Notes: generated by a model not told the origin, from the sequence alone. DNA of 64,000 nucleotides from Bacteroidota bacterium (GCA_018266915.1 JAFDZM010000098.1:1-64000), one strand, 5' to 3'. Counted from the stretch's first letter, positions 1 to 9,559 are shown. Made by a program: numbers and translations.

Positions 1-417
1 CTTGATCCAAAAGTAACCAAAAGATCAAGACAGAAAAAAGCTTCAGCCCGCTCTGTCGGTTCTTTACGCTTTCTCCGTGCTGCGCACATTGCAAAAGCTA
101 AACCGTCATTCACGCCATACTCCCGGCCCGCTTTTCTGTCAACCCAGCACTCTTTTCGTACAGGTTCATTTATAGAGAACATAGTATCAAATGAAACCCG
201 TCAACAGACCGGCTTCAGGCGAAATCAATCAAAACATGGTGGCCTTTGTGGTGGAAAGGGCAGCAAACTTTGCCGAAGCGAGGGACTGGCGGGAACGCTA
301 GTGGCGCAAAGTATTGCAGCCCGTGGTTTTGATTGATTGCAGGGCGAAGGCCTGTGCGCAAAGAAGCAAGTGTCTGTTGACTTGATTTTTGGTTACTTTG
401 TATCAAGACAAAGTAAC
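1..417. repeat. Nested inverted-repeat element (left flank may be cut by window edge)
   Basis: Bases 1-22 are mirrored, with small differences, by bases about 388-408, so the block is bounded by arms near 22 bp. Inside, GTCAACAGA near 206-216 pairs with TCTGTTGAC near 372-381, and ATCAATCAAAAC near 223-235 pairs with GTTTTGATTGAT near 331-343. The right end also carries its own hairpin, GTTACTTTG (392-400) against CAAAGTAAC (409-417). The only open frame (215-406, minus) has no recognisable protein character. This looks like a non-coding palindromic or MITE-like intergenic repeat. Together with 418-465, where I see nothing, it fills the space left of the fucosidase gene. Confidence 0.6.
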
Positions 418-465
418 AGCCACCCGCGGCAATTGAGCGGGCCTACATACCAATTGAAACTCTAA

Positions 466-1848
466 TTATCTTTTCTCATCATACACCCCAAACTCTGCAA
501 TCGAAGCCTGGTGATCTGATTTCAAAATCCGCATACGCACTTTACTTCCAATAACACGATCAAAGCGATTAACCTTTACACGTTTCTCATTGGTACCATC
601 AAATACGGGTTTCCATGCGCCGTCGTGATAGTACTCCAATACGTAATTACTGATGTTTGGCTTTTCTTCGGTAATGGCAATGGTGTTAAAAGTAGTTTCT
701 TTTTTGAAATCGATCTCATACCATGGTTTATCAACGGTTGTGTTTGAAATCCACGACGTAGTAAAATCATCATCATTAGCAAAATCCATAATGTTCATAT
801 CGTCACTCCAGCTTGAATTGCTTGGTTGATGCTTTGCCAGGTTATGCGAAATGATTGGTGCATCCAGCTTCGGCAACGGCGCTTCCGGACCTGCATTTTT
901 CCAAAGCTCTCCTATTTTCTTTAATGTAACCAATGCATTATCATCAAACTGGCCTTCTCGATTTGGTGCTACATTGAGAATAAAGTTGCAGTTTACATTA
1001 TTCAACGGAACAATATCTTCATTCACCAACTTAGCAGCATCCTTGGTTGCCTCATTCGGAAATGATGTTTTCCAGAACCAACTTCCTTGGATTGGCAGAC
1101 AAGCCAATGACGGCATGGTATTGTGCTCTTTTGATACGCGCTGACCTGCTCCCATCTCATAAGTTTTGATGTCAGTGTAGAACATTCCCTCTGGCGGATA
1201 TTTAGCACCGTTCAGATCCATAAGCACACAATTAGGTTGCAGCTTTTTTACTAAAGTGTATATCTCTTCAAAAGGAACATCGTCATAACTAATCCTCGAC
1301 CATGGCGCATCCCAGCCATCAATGATCAAGGCTTCTATCGGACCGTAATTGATTAGCAACTCAGTCAATTGTCCTTTGATCATTTGTATATCTGCAGGAG
1401 TGATGGAATTCGGTCGAAGCTTATGGTGCGTATCCAGGATGGAGTAATACAGCATCACTTTCAGTCCGTTCTTCCTGAACGCATCTACAAACTGTCGCAC
1501 AATGTCCTTTTTGTAAGGGCTATGCATCACATTATAATCCGTAGTCTTGGTATCCCAGATACAAAAGCCACTATGATGCTTTGTAGTTAAGCAGCCGTAA
1601 GTCATATTAGCCGATTTTGCCGCCTTTGCCCATTGGTCACAATCCAATTTGGTTGGATTGAAGATGGAAGGCGATGCTTCCGGGTCGGCCCAATCCTGGT
1701 TCATATAGGTTGGGATGTTAAAGTGGATAAACATCCCGAAACGCAGGTCAACAAATTGCTGTTGTAATTGGGCTAATGGCTTTTGCTGAGCTTTGGCAGC
1801 GAAAGAGCTAAGTACAATTACTAAGTAGAGTATTATATTTCTTTTCAT
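466..1848 (-). CDS. Secreted alpha-L-fucosidase, GH29, with C-terminal discoidin-like domain
   Basis: A 460-residue protein that should release terminal L-fucose from glycans in the periplasm or outside the cell. Residues 1-20 form a signal peptide (MKRN, hydrophobic core, AKA). The GH29 barrel is recognisable from KHHSGFCIWD (90-99), and LIIDGW near 174-179 places Asp177 as the likely nucleophile. Residues from about 345 to the end resemble an F5/8-type (CBM32-like) sugar-binding domain. An in-frame extension to 1950 would start inside the palindrome at 1862-1960 and put 34 residues before the signal peptide, so the ATG at 1848 is chosen. It follows the GH92 gene on the same strand, suggesting joint use on mannose- and fucose-bearing glycans. 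No SusC/SusD pair is adjacent. The general acid was not assigned. Confidence 0.88.
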   Translation of the reverse strand: MKRNIILYLVIVLSSFAAKAQQKPLAQLQQQFVDLRFGMFIHFNIPTYMNQDWADPEASPSIFNPTKLDCDQWAKAAKSANMTYGCLTTKHHSGFCIWDTKTTDYNVMHSPYKKDIVRQFVDAFRKNGLKVMLYYSILDTHHKLRPNSITPADIQMIKGQLTELLINYGPIEALIIDGWDAPWSRISYDDVPFEEIYTLVKKLQPNCVLMDLNGAKYPPEGMFYTDIKTYEMGAGQRVSKEHNTMPSLACLPIQGSWFWKTSFPNEATKDAAKLVNEDIVPLNNVNCNFILNVAPNREGQFDDNALVTLKKIGELWKNAGPEAPLPKLDAPIISHNLAKHQPSNSSWSDDMNIMDFANDDDFTTSWISNTTVDKPWYEIDFKKETTFNTIAITEEKPNISNYVLEYYHDGAWKPVFDGTNEKRVKVNRFDRVIGSKVRMRILKSDHQASIAEFGVYDEKR

Positions 1849-1861
1849 AGTCCGTTGATAA

Positions 1862-1960
1862 AATTCCCCTCTTGAGAGGGGGCGCGTTTGGTCTGTGAAT
1901 TGGCAGGGGTGTGTTTCTACGCCATTCTGAAGCCGCCCTGCCCCTCTCAAGAGGGGAATT
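1862..1960. repeat. Palindromic intergenic element, 20-bp perfect arms
   Basis: Bases 1862-1881 (AATTCCCCTCTTGAGAGGGG) are the exact reverse complement of 1941-1960, with about 59 bp between. It lies between the GH92 stop and the GH29 start on the minus strand. It could attenuate read-through or protect mRNA ends; both are inference. Confidence 0.85.
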
Positions 1961-1964
1961 ATTA

Positions 1965-4256
1965 TTACTTGTGCTTTGACGACATAAAGAACGTCACTTC
2001 ACCGCCATTCATAATGTCCTTATGAGATAAAAATAATCCGTTCAGCGGTTTCCCATTCAACTCAATCTTTTGAATGTACACATTCTTATCCCCCTGGTTC
2101 TTTACGTTGATAGTAAACGTTTTGCCATTATCCAAATTAATCACCGCTTTATTCATCGCCGGGCTACCTATCGCATATTGATCCGATCCCGGAGCTACGG
2201 GATAAAAGCCCAGCGTACTGAAGATATACCAGGCGCTCATTTGGCCGGTATCATCGTTACCACCCAAGCCATCAGGAGCCGGTTTGTATTGCGCCTTCAA
2301 TATCATGCGGATCTTTTCCTGCGTTTTCCAGGGCTTGTCGGTCCAATCGTACAGGTAAGCTACGTGGTGCGATGGCTCGTTACCGTGCACATAGTTGCCG
2401 ATGATACCGTCGCGGGTGATGTCTTCTGTTTCGGCAAAGTATTTATCCGGCAGGTTATAGCTAAAAAGGCTATCGATATAAGTTACAAACCTTTTGTTGC
2501 CACCCATCACTTTGATCAGTCCGGCAGGGTCATGCGGAACATACAGGGTATAGTTCCAGGCGTTACCCTCAATAAAGCCTTGTCCGATGGTTGTAAAAGG
2601 ATCAAACTTCTTACGGAAAGTGCCATCCATCAGCCTGGGATGCATAAAGCCCGATTTAGGATCGTATACATTCTTCCAGTTTTGCGAACGCTTGATAAAC
2701 TCATCATAAATATCCTGTTTACCCAGCTTTTTGGCTAACTGCGCTATGCACCAGTCGTCATAGGCGTATTCCTGGGTGGATGATACCGAGTTACCATTCT
2801 TTTCGTCCGGGATGTATCCCATATCTATATAATAGCCTATCCCCGCATAATCGCGGTGACGGGCGGTGGCTACGCAAGCCTCTAAAGCTTTGTTGGCATC
2901 AAAAGGCGCATTACCTTTAATCACAGCATCAGCTAAAACTGATACACTATGATAGCCGCTCATACACCAGTTCTCGTTAGCCGAGTTGCTCCATATCGGC
3001 AGCATGTGCTCCGGACTTTGTTCATAATGGGCGATCATGCTTTGCACCATGTCGGCATTCCGTTTTGGTTCGATGATATTGAACAGCGGGTGCAGTGCGC
3101 GGTGCGTATCCCATAAGGAGAAAGTAGTATAATTAGTAAAACCTTCTGCTTTATGTACGTTCTGATCCAGACCTTTATACTGCCCGTCAACATCCATATA
3201 AATAGTTGGGTTGATCATGGCGTGGTACATCGAGGTATAAAAATTCTCTTTTTCTTCCTGGCTGCCTTCTATCTCAATTTTGTGTAATTCTTTTTCCCAT
3301 TGGGCTTGCCCGTTAGCTTTTACCTTTTCAAAATCCCATCCCGGGCATTCGGCCTGCATATTGGCCATTGCACCGTCCATGCTTACAGGCGACAAAGCCA
3401 TTTTTATTTTGACCTTTTCGCCTTCATTGGTCTTGAAATCGAAGTAAGCCCTCAACTGTCTGCCTGCTGCCTCAGGGAAGTTGGGTGTACGATTAAACTG
3501 TCCCCAAAAACCGCCGTAAACTTCGCGCTTATCATATTTCTTATATCCATGTGCGATGAACGGCTTGCTGAATTTCATGGCGAAATACAGTGTACGGGTG
3601 CGTGCCCAACCATTGGTTGAGCGGTAGCCGATTACAGTAGAATCATTCACCACCCTTAAGTACGTCCAAACATTTTTATCGGGATAATTATAAATACCAG
3701 CCATCAGGTCGAGCACGATATGCGCATTGTCTGATTTCGGGAAGGTATATTGATGAAAGCCCACACGGGTAGTAGTGGTCATTTCGGCCAGGATGTTATA
3801 ATCATCCAGTTTTACTTTATAGTAATTGGCCTCGCTTACCTCATTAGCATGTGAGAACGCCGAACGATATCCACTACCGGGTTTATCTGCCGTTCCGGGA
3901 TTGAGTTTGAGTGCACCTACTGTAGGCATCACCAAAAAATCGCCCAAATCAGAGTGCCCTGTACCGCTGAAATGCGTATGACTAAAGCCAACGATCGTTT
4001 TATCGTCATACTGATACCCTGCACAGTAGCTGTATACTTTGGGGTTATAATGCCCGTCGAACTCGTAACCTACCGTATCGGTTTCGGGGCTTAGCTGCAC
4101 CATTCCAAAAGGCACCGTTGCGCCCGGGAATACATGGCCCATGCGCTGCGTACCGAATATCGGGTGCACATATTGAATTAAATTATCGGATTTTTTTGTT
4201 TGCGCCAATGCCAGGATGGGCAGGGCGGCTATTATTGAGAAGAATAACCGTTTCAT
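1965..4256 (-). CDS. Secreted GH92 family alpha-mannosidase
   Basis: A 763-residue exo-acting glycosidase of family GH92, whose members are calcium-dependent alpha-mannosidases (usually alpha-1,2) acting on N-glycans or mannan. The signal peptide is clear (MKRLFF... ALAQ, 1-19). Family motifs are the N-terminal HPIFGT...GHVFPGATVPFGM stretch, GFSHTHFSGTG, the GNEPSHH segment expected to bear the general-acid Glu, and the GGNDDTGQMSAWYIFS segment with paired acidic residues near the C-terminus. Length is typical for the family. The start codon lies 5 bp from a TATATTTG -7 box on the same strand. The downstream GH29 gene is probably cotranscribed. Linkage specificity cannot be read from the sequence. 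Confidence 0.93.
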   Translation of the reverse strand: MKRLFFSIIAALPILALAQTKKSDNLIQYVHPIFGTQRMGHVFPGATVPFGMVQLSPETDTVGYEFDGHYNPKVYSYCAGYQYDDKTIVGFSHTHFSGTGHSDLGDFLVMPTVGALKLNPGTADKPGSGYRSAFSHANEVSEANYYKVKLDDYNILAEMTTTTRVGFHQYTFPKSDNAHIVLDLMAGIYNYPDKNVWTYLRVVNDSTVIGYRSTNGWARTRTLYFAMKFSKPFIAHGYKKYDKREVYGGFWGQFNRTPNFPEAAGRQLRAYFDFKTNEGEKVKIKMALSPVSMDGAMANMQAECPGWDFEKVKANGQAQWEKELHKIEIEGSQEEKENFYTSMYHAMINPTIYMDVDGQYKGLDQNVHKAEGFTNYTTFSLWDTHRALHPLFNIIEPKRNADMVQSMIAHYEQSPEHMLPIWSNSANENWCMSGYHSVSVLADAVIKGNAPFDANKALEACVATARHRDYAGIGYYIDMGYIPDEKNGNSVSSTQEYAYDDWCIAQLAKKLGKQDIYDEFIKRSQNWKNVYDPKSGFMHPRLMDGTFRKKFDPFTTIGQGFIEGNAWNYTLYVPHDPAGLIKVMGGNKRFVTYIDSLFSYNLPDKYFAETEDITRDGIIGNYVHGNEPSHHVAYLYDWTDKPWKTQEKIRMILKAQYKPAPDGLGGNDDTGQMSAWYIFSTLGFYPVAPGSDQYAIGSPAMNKAVINLDNGKTFTINVKNQGDKNVYIQKIELNGKPLNGLFLSHKDIMNGGEVTFFMSSKHK

Positions 4257-4261
4257 TACGC

Positions 4262-4269
4262 CAAATATA
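4262..4269 (-). promoter_or_regulatory. Putative -7 box (TATATTTG) for the GH92 gene
   Basis: On the minus strand this is a perfect match to the Bacteroidota TAnnTTTG -7 consensus. It ends only 5 bases before the GH92 ATG, so a transcript would be nearly leaderless. No TTTG was found at the expected -33 spacing, which limits confidence. Confidence 0.35.
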
Positions 4270-4349
4270 ACACGATTGTGGGATTATAAGGATTATTGGC
4301 GGATTTGGATGTGCATTATAAATTACAATTAATGTGTCTCAGCGGTGGA

Positions 4350-6077
4350 CTATTCTTCTTCCTTAACCTCATCAATTTTTTTCACAAACTCATAAATTAT
4401 TAGTTCTTGACGAGTTGAATAATATTTGTATTGAAGAAATACCCTAAGCTCTCCATTATAAAATGCGTAGTATCCATTATATTGATCGTATTTTATAGGT
4501 TTACCTAATTTACTATTGTTCAAGCCAGTACACTGACCGCATAAATCAGTTTTTGATAAAAAATTTATTGAAAACTCAGAATCTTCAAAGTCTATCGACA
4601 AGGATAAATTCGACTCATTCATTTTAACATTATGTAAATTATTTTTCAGAAGATAACCGCTAAAGTCGAGCGTCGTCTTTAGTGTAATCGACTCCACTAG
4701 AGATTTGTGAAAAAACTCCAAAAAACCCTTGGTAAGTGTACTGTTTTTAGAGATTTGTTCATTTTTTGAATCCTCATCTTTGATGTTCTGTTCTAACTGA
4801 TCGAAAGATTTCCAAACATTAGAATTTATATCTAAAAAGTTAGATTTAATATTATTTAAAATTTGCTTAGCATCTTCGGTAAAACCAACTTTCAAATAAT
4901 TATTTGCCAAATTTGACCCTGCTAAAGAATTCCCTTTTTCGTAGGCTTTGAAAAATTGCAACATCGACTTGTTTTTTAATCCAATTTTTCCGTAGGCAAC
5001 TCCTAAATTATTAATTGCATTACTTTCATCTGGACCCAACTTTATCCTTAATTCATATTGTTGTAATGATAATTCTTCTAAATCAATTTCATCAAGTTGA
5101 TAAGCTAAATCAAATATTAGGCTCTTGTCGTTTGATATAAATTCATTTGCTTTTAATAAACATACTATTGATTCAAAAATCCTTTTGTTTTTATAATATA
5201 AGTCAGCTATTTTTTTTAGCAGCCTAAATTTACTCTTGAAATCAATTTCATCATTCATTTCACCAAAACACAAACTTATGTAGTCCATCCAGCGACCGCT
5301 TTTCTCAAAAGATTCTGAGATTCCTAATAAAATTTGGACCTTTAAATCATTTAGTTTACTGTCTTTTGCTTCCTGAAGAGCATTTAATGCAAGTGATATT
5401 GCCAATTCATACTGTTGACTGTATTCATGGCATAAAGCTATATAATAGTCAATTCGAACTTTTGTAATTATTATTTCACTCTTTTGCTTAATACCTTCAA
5501 GTTCGACTATTGCATCAGTGAACCCATGTATGTATCTGTAATAGTGATATATACTTAGATTTTCTTCCCGTTCACTTTGATTAGTTATTTTGGATTGGAT
5601 ATTTTCAAAGGCTATTTTTGCGTCATTACTTTTGTTGTCCTTTATTAGTTTATATACATCAAACATCGAATACTCCTCGGATATGTTCGTTGATGTAATG
5701 TTTTTATCCTCAGCCTCCATCTCAACATCTATGCTCGTTGAGTTTATAGTTTTAAGTTGCGATTCATCATTTGATTTAGCTATAATATCTTCCTGAACAA
5801 TTTCGATAGAGGCGCCCGCAACTCCGCCTTTAATCGATTTGGTTCTACTTAAGAATTTATCAATTTTCTTTCGATATAGGAGAAATATACCAACAAGAAC
5901 TATTATTAGAATTAGTGGCCATTGGCCTCCTACAGCATTAATATATTTAATATTTATTTCATTATCTTTTTCTTTTTGAAGAGTCTTGATTCTATTAACC
6001 AGTGAATCATTAATTTTTTTGAGATTAGTGTCTCTATGAATCTGTCTTAATTTACTACTATCAGAAATCCCATTCAT
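4350..6077 (-). CDS. Orphan TPR-like protein with one membrane segment
   Basis: A 575-residue protein I do not recognise as a named family. Residues about 15-43 are charged and likely coiled coil. Residues about 54-68 (WPLILIIVLVGIFLLY) form a single membrane span followed by positive charges, so most of the protein should be cytoplasmic. Residues about 130-420 are helical, with pairs spaced like tetratricopeptide repeats (for example ESNAINNLGVAYGKIG). The last ~100 residues form a distinct mixed domain with LCGQC. Base composition is clearly AT-richer than the flanking glycosidase and peptidase genes, with many AAT/ATT codons, suggesting recent acquisition. It stands alone: no operon partner on its strand within 90 bp. 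A signalling or scaffolding role is only a guess. Confidence 0.75.
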   Translation of the reverse strand: MNGISDSSKLRQIHRDTNLKKINDSLVNRIKTLQKEKDNEINIKYINAVGGQWPLILIIVLVGIFLLYRKKIDKFLSRTKSIKGGVAGASIEIVQEDIIAKSNDESQLKTINSTSIDVEMEAEDKNITSTNISEEYSMFDVYKLIKDNKSNDAKIAFENIQSKITNQSEREENLSIYHYYRYIHGFTDAIVELEGIKQKSEIIITKVRIDYYIALCHEYSQQYELAISLALNALQEAKDSKLNDLKVQILLGISESFEKSGRWMDYISLCFGEMNDEIDFKSKFRLLKKIADLYYKNKRIFESIVCLLKANEFISNDKSLIFDLAYQLDEIDLEELSLQQYELRIKLGPDESNAINNLGVAYGKIGLKNKSMLQFFKAYEKGNSLAGSNLANNYLKVGFTEDAKQILNNIKSNFLDINSNVWKSFDQLEQNIKDEDSKNEQISKNSTLTKGFLEFFHKSLVESITLKTTLDFSGYLLKNNLHNVKMNESNLSLSIDFEDSEFSINFLSKTDLCGQCTGLNNSKLGKPIKYDQYNGYYAFYNGELRVFLQYKYYSTRQELIIYEFVKKIDEVKEEE

Positions 6078-6394
6078 ACTAATAAATTGTTTAAGGTAAG
6101 GATTAGATAAATCTAAATATTTTTTTGAACTAATTAGAGCATCCTAAAACTGCTGGCTCGTTTTTGATATTCTTTCGAATAATTTAATGCATTGGAATCC
6201 AGTTGTGAAATTAAATCAAGCCAATGCGTTAATCTTCAAAACAATGGTTCGGCCAATAACCGCACCAGGTAAAAACACTCTTTCCAGCCAACAATATAAA
6301 CGTAGTTTTACTATTGATTATCAATTATTTATATTATAATTTTATACTACCTACCCCGCCTGGTTAATTATTAACTTCTTAAACCCTTTGTGTT
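6078..6394. other. AT-rich divergent intergenic region
   Basis: A 317-bp spacer between the orphan TPR gene and the prolyl oligopeptidase gene, which face away from each other. It is strongly AT-rich and should hold both promoters. A short dyad, TGCATTGG near 6190 with CCAATGC near 6222, could form a small hairpin. No perfect TAnnTTTG with a spaced -33 box was found, and I saw no RNA gene. Confidence 0.5.
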
Positions 6395-8575
6395 ATGAAA
6401 AAGTTGATCTTATTAGCTTTGTGCCTTTGTTTTCTCTCTGCATCCGCACAAGTAAAACTACCCGAAACCAAAACCGTCGACAGCACCAATACCTACTTTG
6501 GTGTCACGTACAAAGACCCTTACCGATGGCTGGAGCATATTAAAGATTCATCCGTTGTAAACTGGTTTAAACAGCAGGCGGATTACAGCAAGTTTACCCT
6601 AAATAATATTTCTGGTCGCGACGAACTGATAGCCGAATGGAAAAAGCTGGACAAACTGCAGCCGGCAAAAATCAACGAGCGCACCTACATGAAAGGCCGT
6701 ATATTTTACCGCAAAACCACACCCGGCGAAAAGGTTGGCAAATTATACTACCGTGAAGGGATGAATGGCGCCGAGCAATTATTATTTGATCCGCTGACGT
6801 ATATCAAGGGAAAAACATTGTCGATCCAAAACTTCTCACCCAGCTTTGACGCCAAATTCGTAGCTATCTCTTATACCGAAGGAGGTGGAGAAATTGGCAC
6901 AGTGAAAATTATGGACGTTGCCACCAAAAAGTTCCTGAAAGATAAAATGTACCCTACTATGGGTGTTGAAGGGTGGAGCTTTGATAATAAGTCGGTTTTA
7001 TATTTATGGATAAAGAGCGCCGATAATAAGGATCCTTTGGCCCGCCTGAACCCGAAAACCAAACTGCACAAGATTGGCAATGCAGGAACTGCCTCTGATA
7101 TTGATTTTTTCAGCAATGGTAGTTATCCTGAACTAAAAATCCCCTCTAAAGCATACCCTTATGTTTACACTACCAATGATAACAAGAACTATGTTTTTGC
7201 CGGCATAGGCACGGTTGAGAATGAGATGCAATTATATTATGCACCTATCTCGCAATTTTATTCGGGCAAGATCCAATGGAAACCGCTTTGTACAAAAGAA
7301 GATAAATTGGTGCGTGGCTTTGAATTAGTGGGCGATAAGGCGTTTGCCATAACCTCTAAGGGCGCTAAAAATTATAAGCTGATAGCAACCGATCTCAAAA
7401 ACCCCGACTGGAACAACGCCCAAACAATTGCTGAAGAAAAAACAGATCAAACCCTGGAAGCGATTACACATTGCAAGGATTATGTATTCATTACCTACAG
7501 CGATGGCATCAATAGTCATGTGGCCAAATACGAAGTGGCTACCGGCAAAACCTCCGAACTCAAATTACCTTTCTCGGGCACAGCCTATCCTTTCTGTATT
7601 AATAATACCACAAATGACTGTACAGTCGGTATTACTTCGTGGATAAAGCCTAATACCGAATTTGATTTTAATGCGAAAGCAGAGATATATAAACCGGGTG
7701 CATTTAATAAGGCGCCGGTATTTCCTGCTGAATATAAAAATTTAGAAGTGAAAGAAGTGGAAGTGAAAGGTCACGACGGGGCAATGATACCGCTCTCCAT
7801 CATCTACAAAAAAGGAACCAAGCTGGATGGCAATAATGTTTGCCTGATGGATGGTTACGGCGCATACGGCATCAGCATGACGCCCTATTTTGATTATGTT
7901 GAAACCGGATTAGCCACTAAAGGTGTTGTCATTGCTTATCCGCATGTAAGGGGCGGCAGCGAAAAAGGTGAAACCTGGTACAAAGCAGGCTATAAAACTA
8001 CCAAGCCCAACACCTGGAAAGACTTTAACAGCTGCGCTGAATACCTGATAGCGCAGGGCTATACCAGTCCGGCAAGATTAGCCGGATCGGGCACCAGCGC
8101 CGGAGGTATTTTGATAAGCCGTGCCATCACCGAGCGTCCTGATCTGTACGCGGCTGCAATTTGTAACGTAGGTTGCGCCAACGCAATGCGTCTGGAATTT
8201 AGTGCAAACGGGCCGGTAAACATCCCTGAGTTTGGCACGGTGAAAGACAGTGTAGAATGTAAAGCGCTGTATGAAATGGACGGCATGCAACATGTGGTAT
8301 ATGGAACTAAATACCCGGCAGTTATCTGCGTTACCGGGTGGAACGACCCGCGTGTAGTGCCATGGGAACCGGGGAAATTTGCTGCCGCTTTACAGAACGC
8401 ATCAGCATCCCGCAAGCCGGTAATACTCAAAGTAAATTATGACGACGGCCATTTTACAGAAGATAAAAGCGTCACCTTCGCCAATTTTGCCGATCAGTTC
8501 GCTTTTGTGCTGTGGCAATGCGGTCACCCGGATTTTCAGTTGAAGGGTGACAGGAGTGCGAGTGTGAATAAGTGA
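6395..8575 (+). CDS. Secreted prolyl oligopeptidase family serine peptidase (S9A)
   Basis: A 726-residue peptidase with a signal peptide (MKKLILLALCLCFLSASAQ), so it acts in the periplasm or outside. The N-terminal half fits the seven-bladed propeller of S9A enzymes and begins with the family's YFGVTYKDPYRWLE-type segment. The C-terminal half is the alpha/beta-hydrolase domain: Ser568 lies in GSGTSAGG, Asp651 in WNDPRVVPWEPGKF, and His686 in DDGHF, giving a complete triad. These enzymes cut proline-containing peptides shorter than about 30 residues. It is transcribed alone, with a hairpin terminator 175 bp downstream. Substrate is not deducible. Confidence 0.92.
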   Translation: MKKLILLALCLCFLSASAQVKLPETKTVDSTNTYFGVTYKDPYRWLEHIKDSSVVNWFKQQADYSKFTLNNISGRDELIAEWKKLDKLQPAKINERTYMKGRIFYRKTTPGEKVGKLYYREGMNGAEQLLFDPLTYIKGKTLSIQNFSPSFDAKFVAISYTEGGGEIGTVKIMDVATKKFLKDKMYPTMGVEGWSFDNKSVLYLWIKSADNKDPLARLNPKTKLHKIGNAGTASDIDFFSNGSYPELKIPSKAYPYVYTTNDNKNYVFAGIGTVENEMQLYYAPISQFYSGKIQWKPLCTKEDKLVRGFELVGDKAFAITSKGAKNYKLIATDLKNPDWNNAQTIAEEKTDQTLEAITHCKDYVFITYSDGINSHVAKYEVATGKTSELKLPFSGTAYPFCINNTTNDCTVGITSWIKPNTEFDFNAKAEIYKPGAFNKAPVFPAEYKNLEVKEVEVKGHDGAMIPLSIIYKKGTKLDGNNVCLMDGYGAYGISMTPYFDYVETGLATKGVVIAYPHVRGGSEKGETWYKAGYKTTKPNTWKDFNSCAEYLIAQGYTSPARLAGSGTSAGGILISRAITERPDLYAAAICNVGCANAMRLEFSANGPVNIPEFGTVKDSVECKALYEMDGMQHVVYGTKYPAVICVTGWNDPRVVPWEPGKFAAALQNASASRKPVILKVNYDDGHFTEDKSVTFANFADQFAFVLWQCGHPDFQLKGDRSASVNK

Positions 8576-8588
8576 TGATCTTAGAAAA

Positions 8589-8712
8589 TGTCATTGCGAG
8601 GCGCAAGACGGGTGGTGTGAGTCGCGCAACGAAGCAATCGCATGCTATACAGGGCGAAGATGCATAGTTCGCGATTGCTTCTTCACCATACAGTCCGTTC
8701 ATCGCAATGACA
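8589..8712. repeat. Palindromic repeat, GTCATTGCGAG family, copy 1
   Basis: The ends TGTCATTGCGA (8589-8599) and TCGCAATGACA (8702-8712) are exact reverse complements, and internal GAAGCAATCGC pairs with GCGATTGCTTC. The same outer words form the element at 47504-47638, so this is a dispersed family. It is non-coding. Confidence 0.8.
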
Positions 8713-8750
8713 CAATTGATATCCGTAGTGATAGTCCAAAAAATTTCAGC

Positions 8751-8780
8751 ATCTCTCCCCACACCAGGGAGAGATTTTTT
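8751..8780 (+). terminator. Intrinsic terminator after the S9A peptidase gene
   Basis: ATCTCTCCC (8751-8759) pairs perfectly with GGGAGAGAT (8767-8775) around a 7-base loop, followed by a run of six T. The arrangement fits rho-independent termination on the plus strand. The stem could also be a degraded member of the CCCTCTC-type palindromes seen elsewhere. Confidence 0.6.
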
Positions 8781-8877
8781 ATGCTCCACCACATCCTGCC
8801 AAAAAGACATTTTGTAACAACGGTATGTGTTTTGAGATCAAAATAGTAAATTCAACCTTTAATAAGAACATAAAAAA

Positions 8878-9468
8878 ATGAAAACATCCTACATTGTTAT
8901 AATTGTAATCGTCATTATCCTGTTTATTGGTGGCTGTGGCTGCGTCTCAAGTTACAATGGGATTGTAAGCCTTGATCAGAACGCACAGTCGAAATGGGGG
9001 ACTGTTCAGACCGACTATCAACGCCGTGCCGACCTTGTTCCGAACCTGGTTGCTACCGTAAAAGGTGTTGCCAATTTTGAAAAAAGCACTTTAGTTGACG
9101 TAACCAACGCACGTGCCAGAGCTACCTCTATCCAGGTTGACCCCAGCAAACTGACTCCTGAAAACATCCAGAAATACCAGGCTGCACAAGGTCAATTAAG
9201 CAGTGCATTAAGCCGTTTGCTGGTTGCTTCAGAGCGTTATCCTGAACTTAAGGCAACTGAAAATTTCAGTGGCTTACAGGCTCAGCTTGAAGGCACCGAA
9301 AACCGCATTGCTGTTGCAAGACGCGATTTTAACGAAGCGGTTCAGGCATATAACACCAGGATCAAATCATTCCCGACAAATTTTATTGCCAGGATGGGCG
9401 GCTTTACCGAGAAAGGTTATTTCCAGGCAGATGCCGCTGCTGAAAACGCACCAAAAGTTCAGTTTTAA
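8878..9468 (+). CDS. lemA: LemA family protein
   Basis: A 196-residue LemA-family protein: one N-terminal membrane anchor (about residues 5-22, rich in Val and Ile) followed by a long helical bundle. The family pattern LDQNAQSKWGTVQTDYQRRADLVPNLVATVKG is clear. The biochemical role of LemA is not settled. In many genomes it sits next to TPM-domain (YgcG-like) genes, as here, where two follow on the same strand at 91 bp and 12 bp, so the three probably act together at the envelope. The CG-x-C near residues 20-22 might be read as a lipobox, but the upstream core is unusually long, so an uncleaved anchor is more likely. Confidence 0.9.
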   Translation: MKTSYIVIIVIVIILFIGGCGCVSSYNGIVSLDQNAQSKWGTVQTDYQRRADLVPNLVATVKGVANFEKSTLVDVTNARARATSIQVDPSKLTPENIQKYQAAQGQLSSALSRLLVASERYPELKATENFSGLQAQLEGTENRIAVARRDFNEAVQAYNTRIKSFPTNFIARMGGFTEKGYFQADAAAENAPKVQF

Positions 9469-9476
9469 TTTAATGA

Positions 9477-9553
9477 GTGAATGACTGAATTAGTGAATGA
9501 GTGAGTTACAAAACCATTCACTAATTCATTCATTCGCTAATTCACTAATTCAA
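9477..9553. repeat. Palindromic element built of GAATGAGTGA words, copy 1
   Basis: GAATTAGTGAATG (9487-9499) is the exact reverse complement of 9515-9527, and further GTGAAT/ATTCAC words extend both arms. It separates lemA from the first TPM gene. Open frames that begin inside it (such as a start at 9497) are artefacts of the repeat. A related element lies at 10815-10916. Confidence 0.75.
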
Positions 9554-9559
9554 CAACAC

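Noticed and set aside
215..406. 63-codon open frame on the minus strand inside the first repeat
   Set aside because: It lies wholly within nested inverted arms and its product has no domain-like pattern; such frames arise as by-products of the repeat.
1849..1950. N-terminal extension of the GH29 gene
   Set aside because: It starts inside a palindrome and would bury the signal peptide 34 residues from the N-terminus.
465..4256. Polysaccharide utilisation locus
   Set aside because: GH29 and GH92 genes are adjacent, but there is no SusC, SusD or sensor gene within the window, so the term is not justified.
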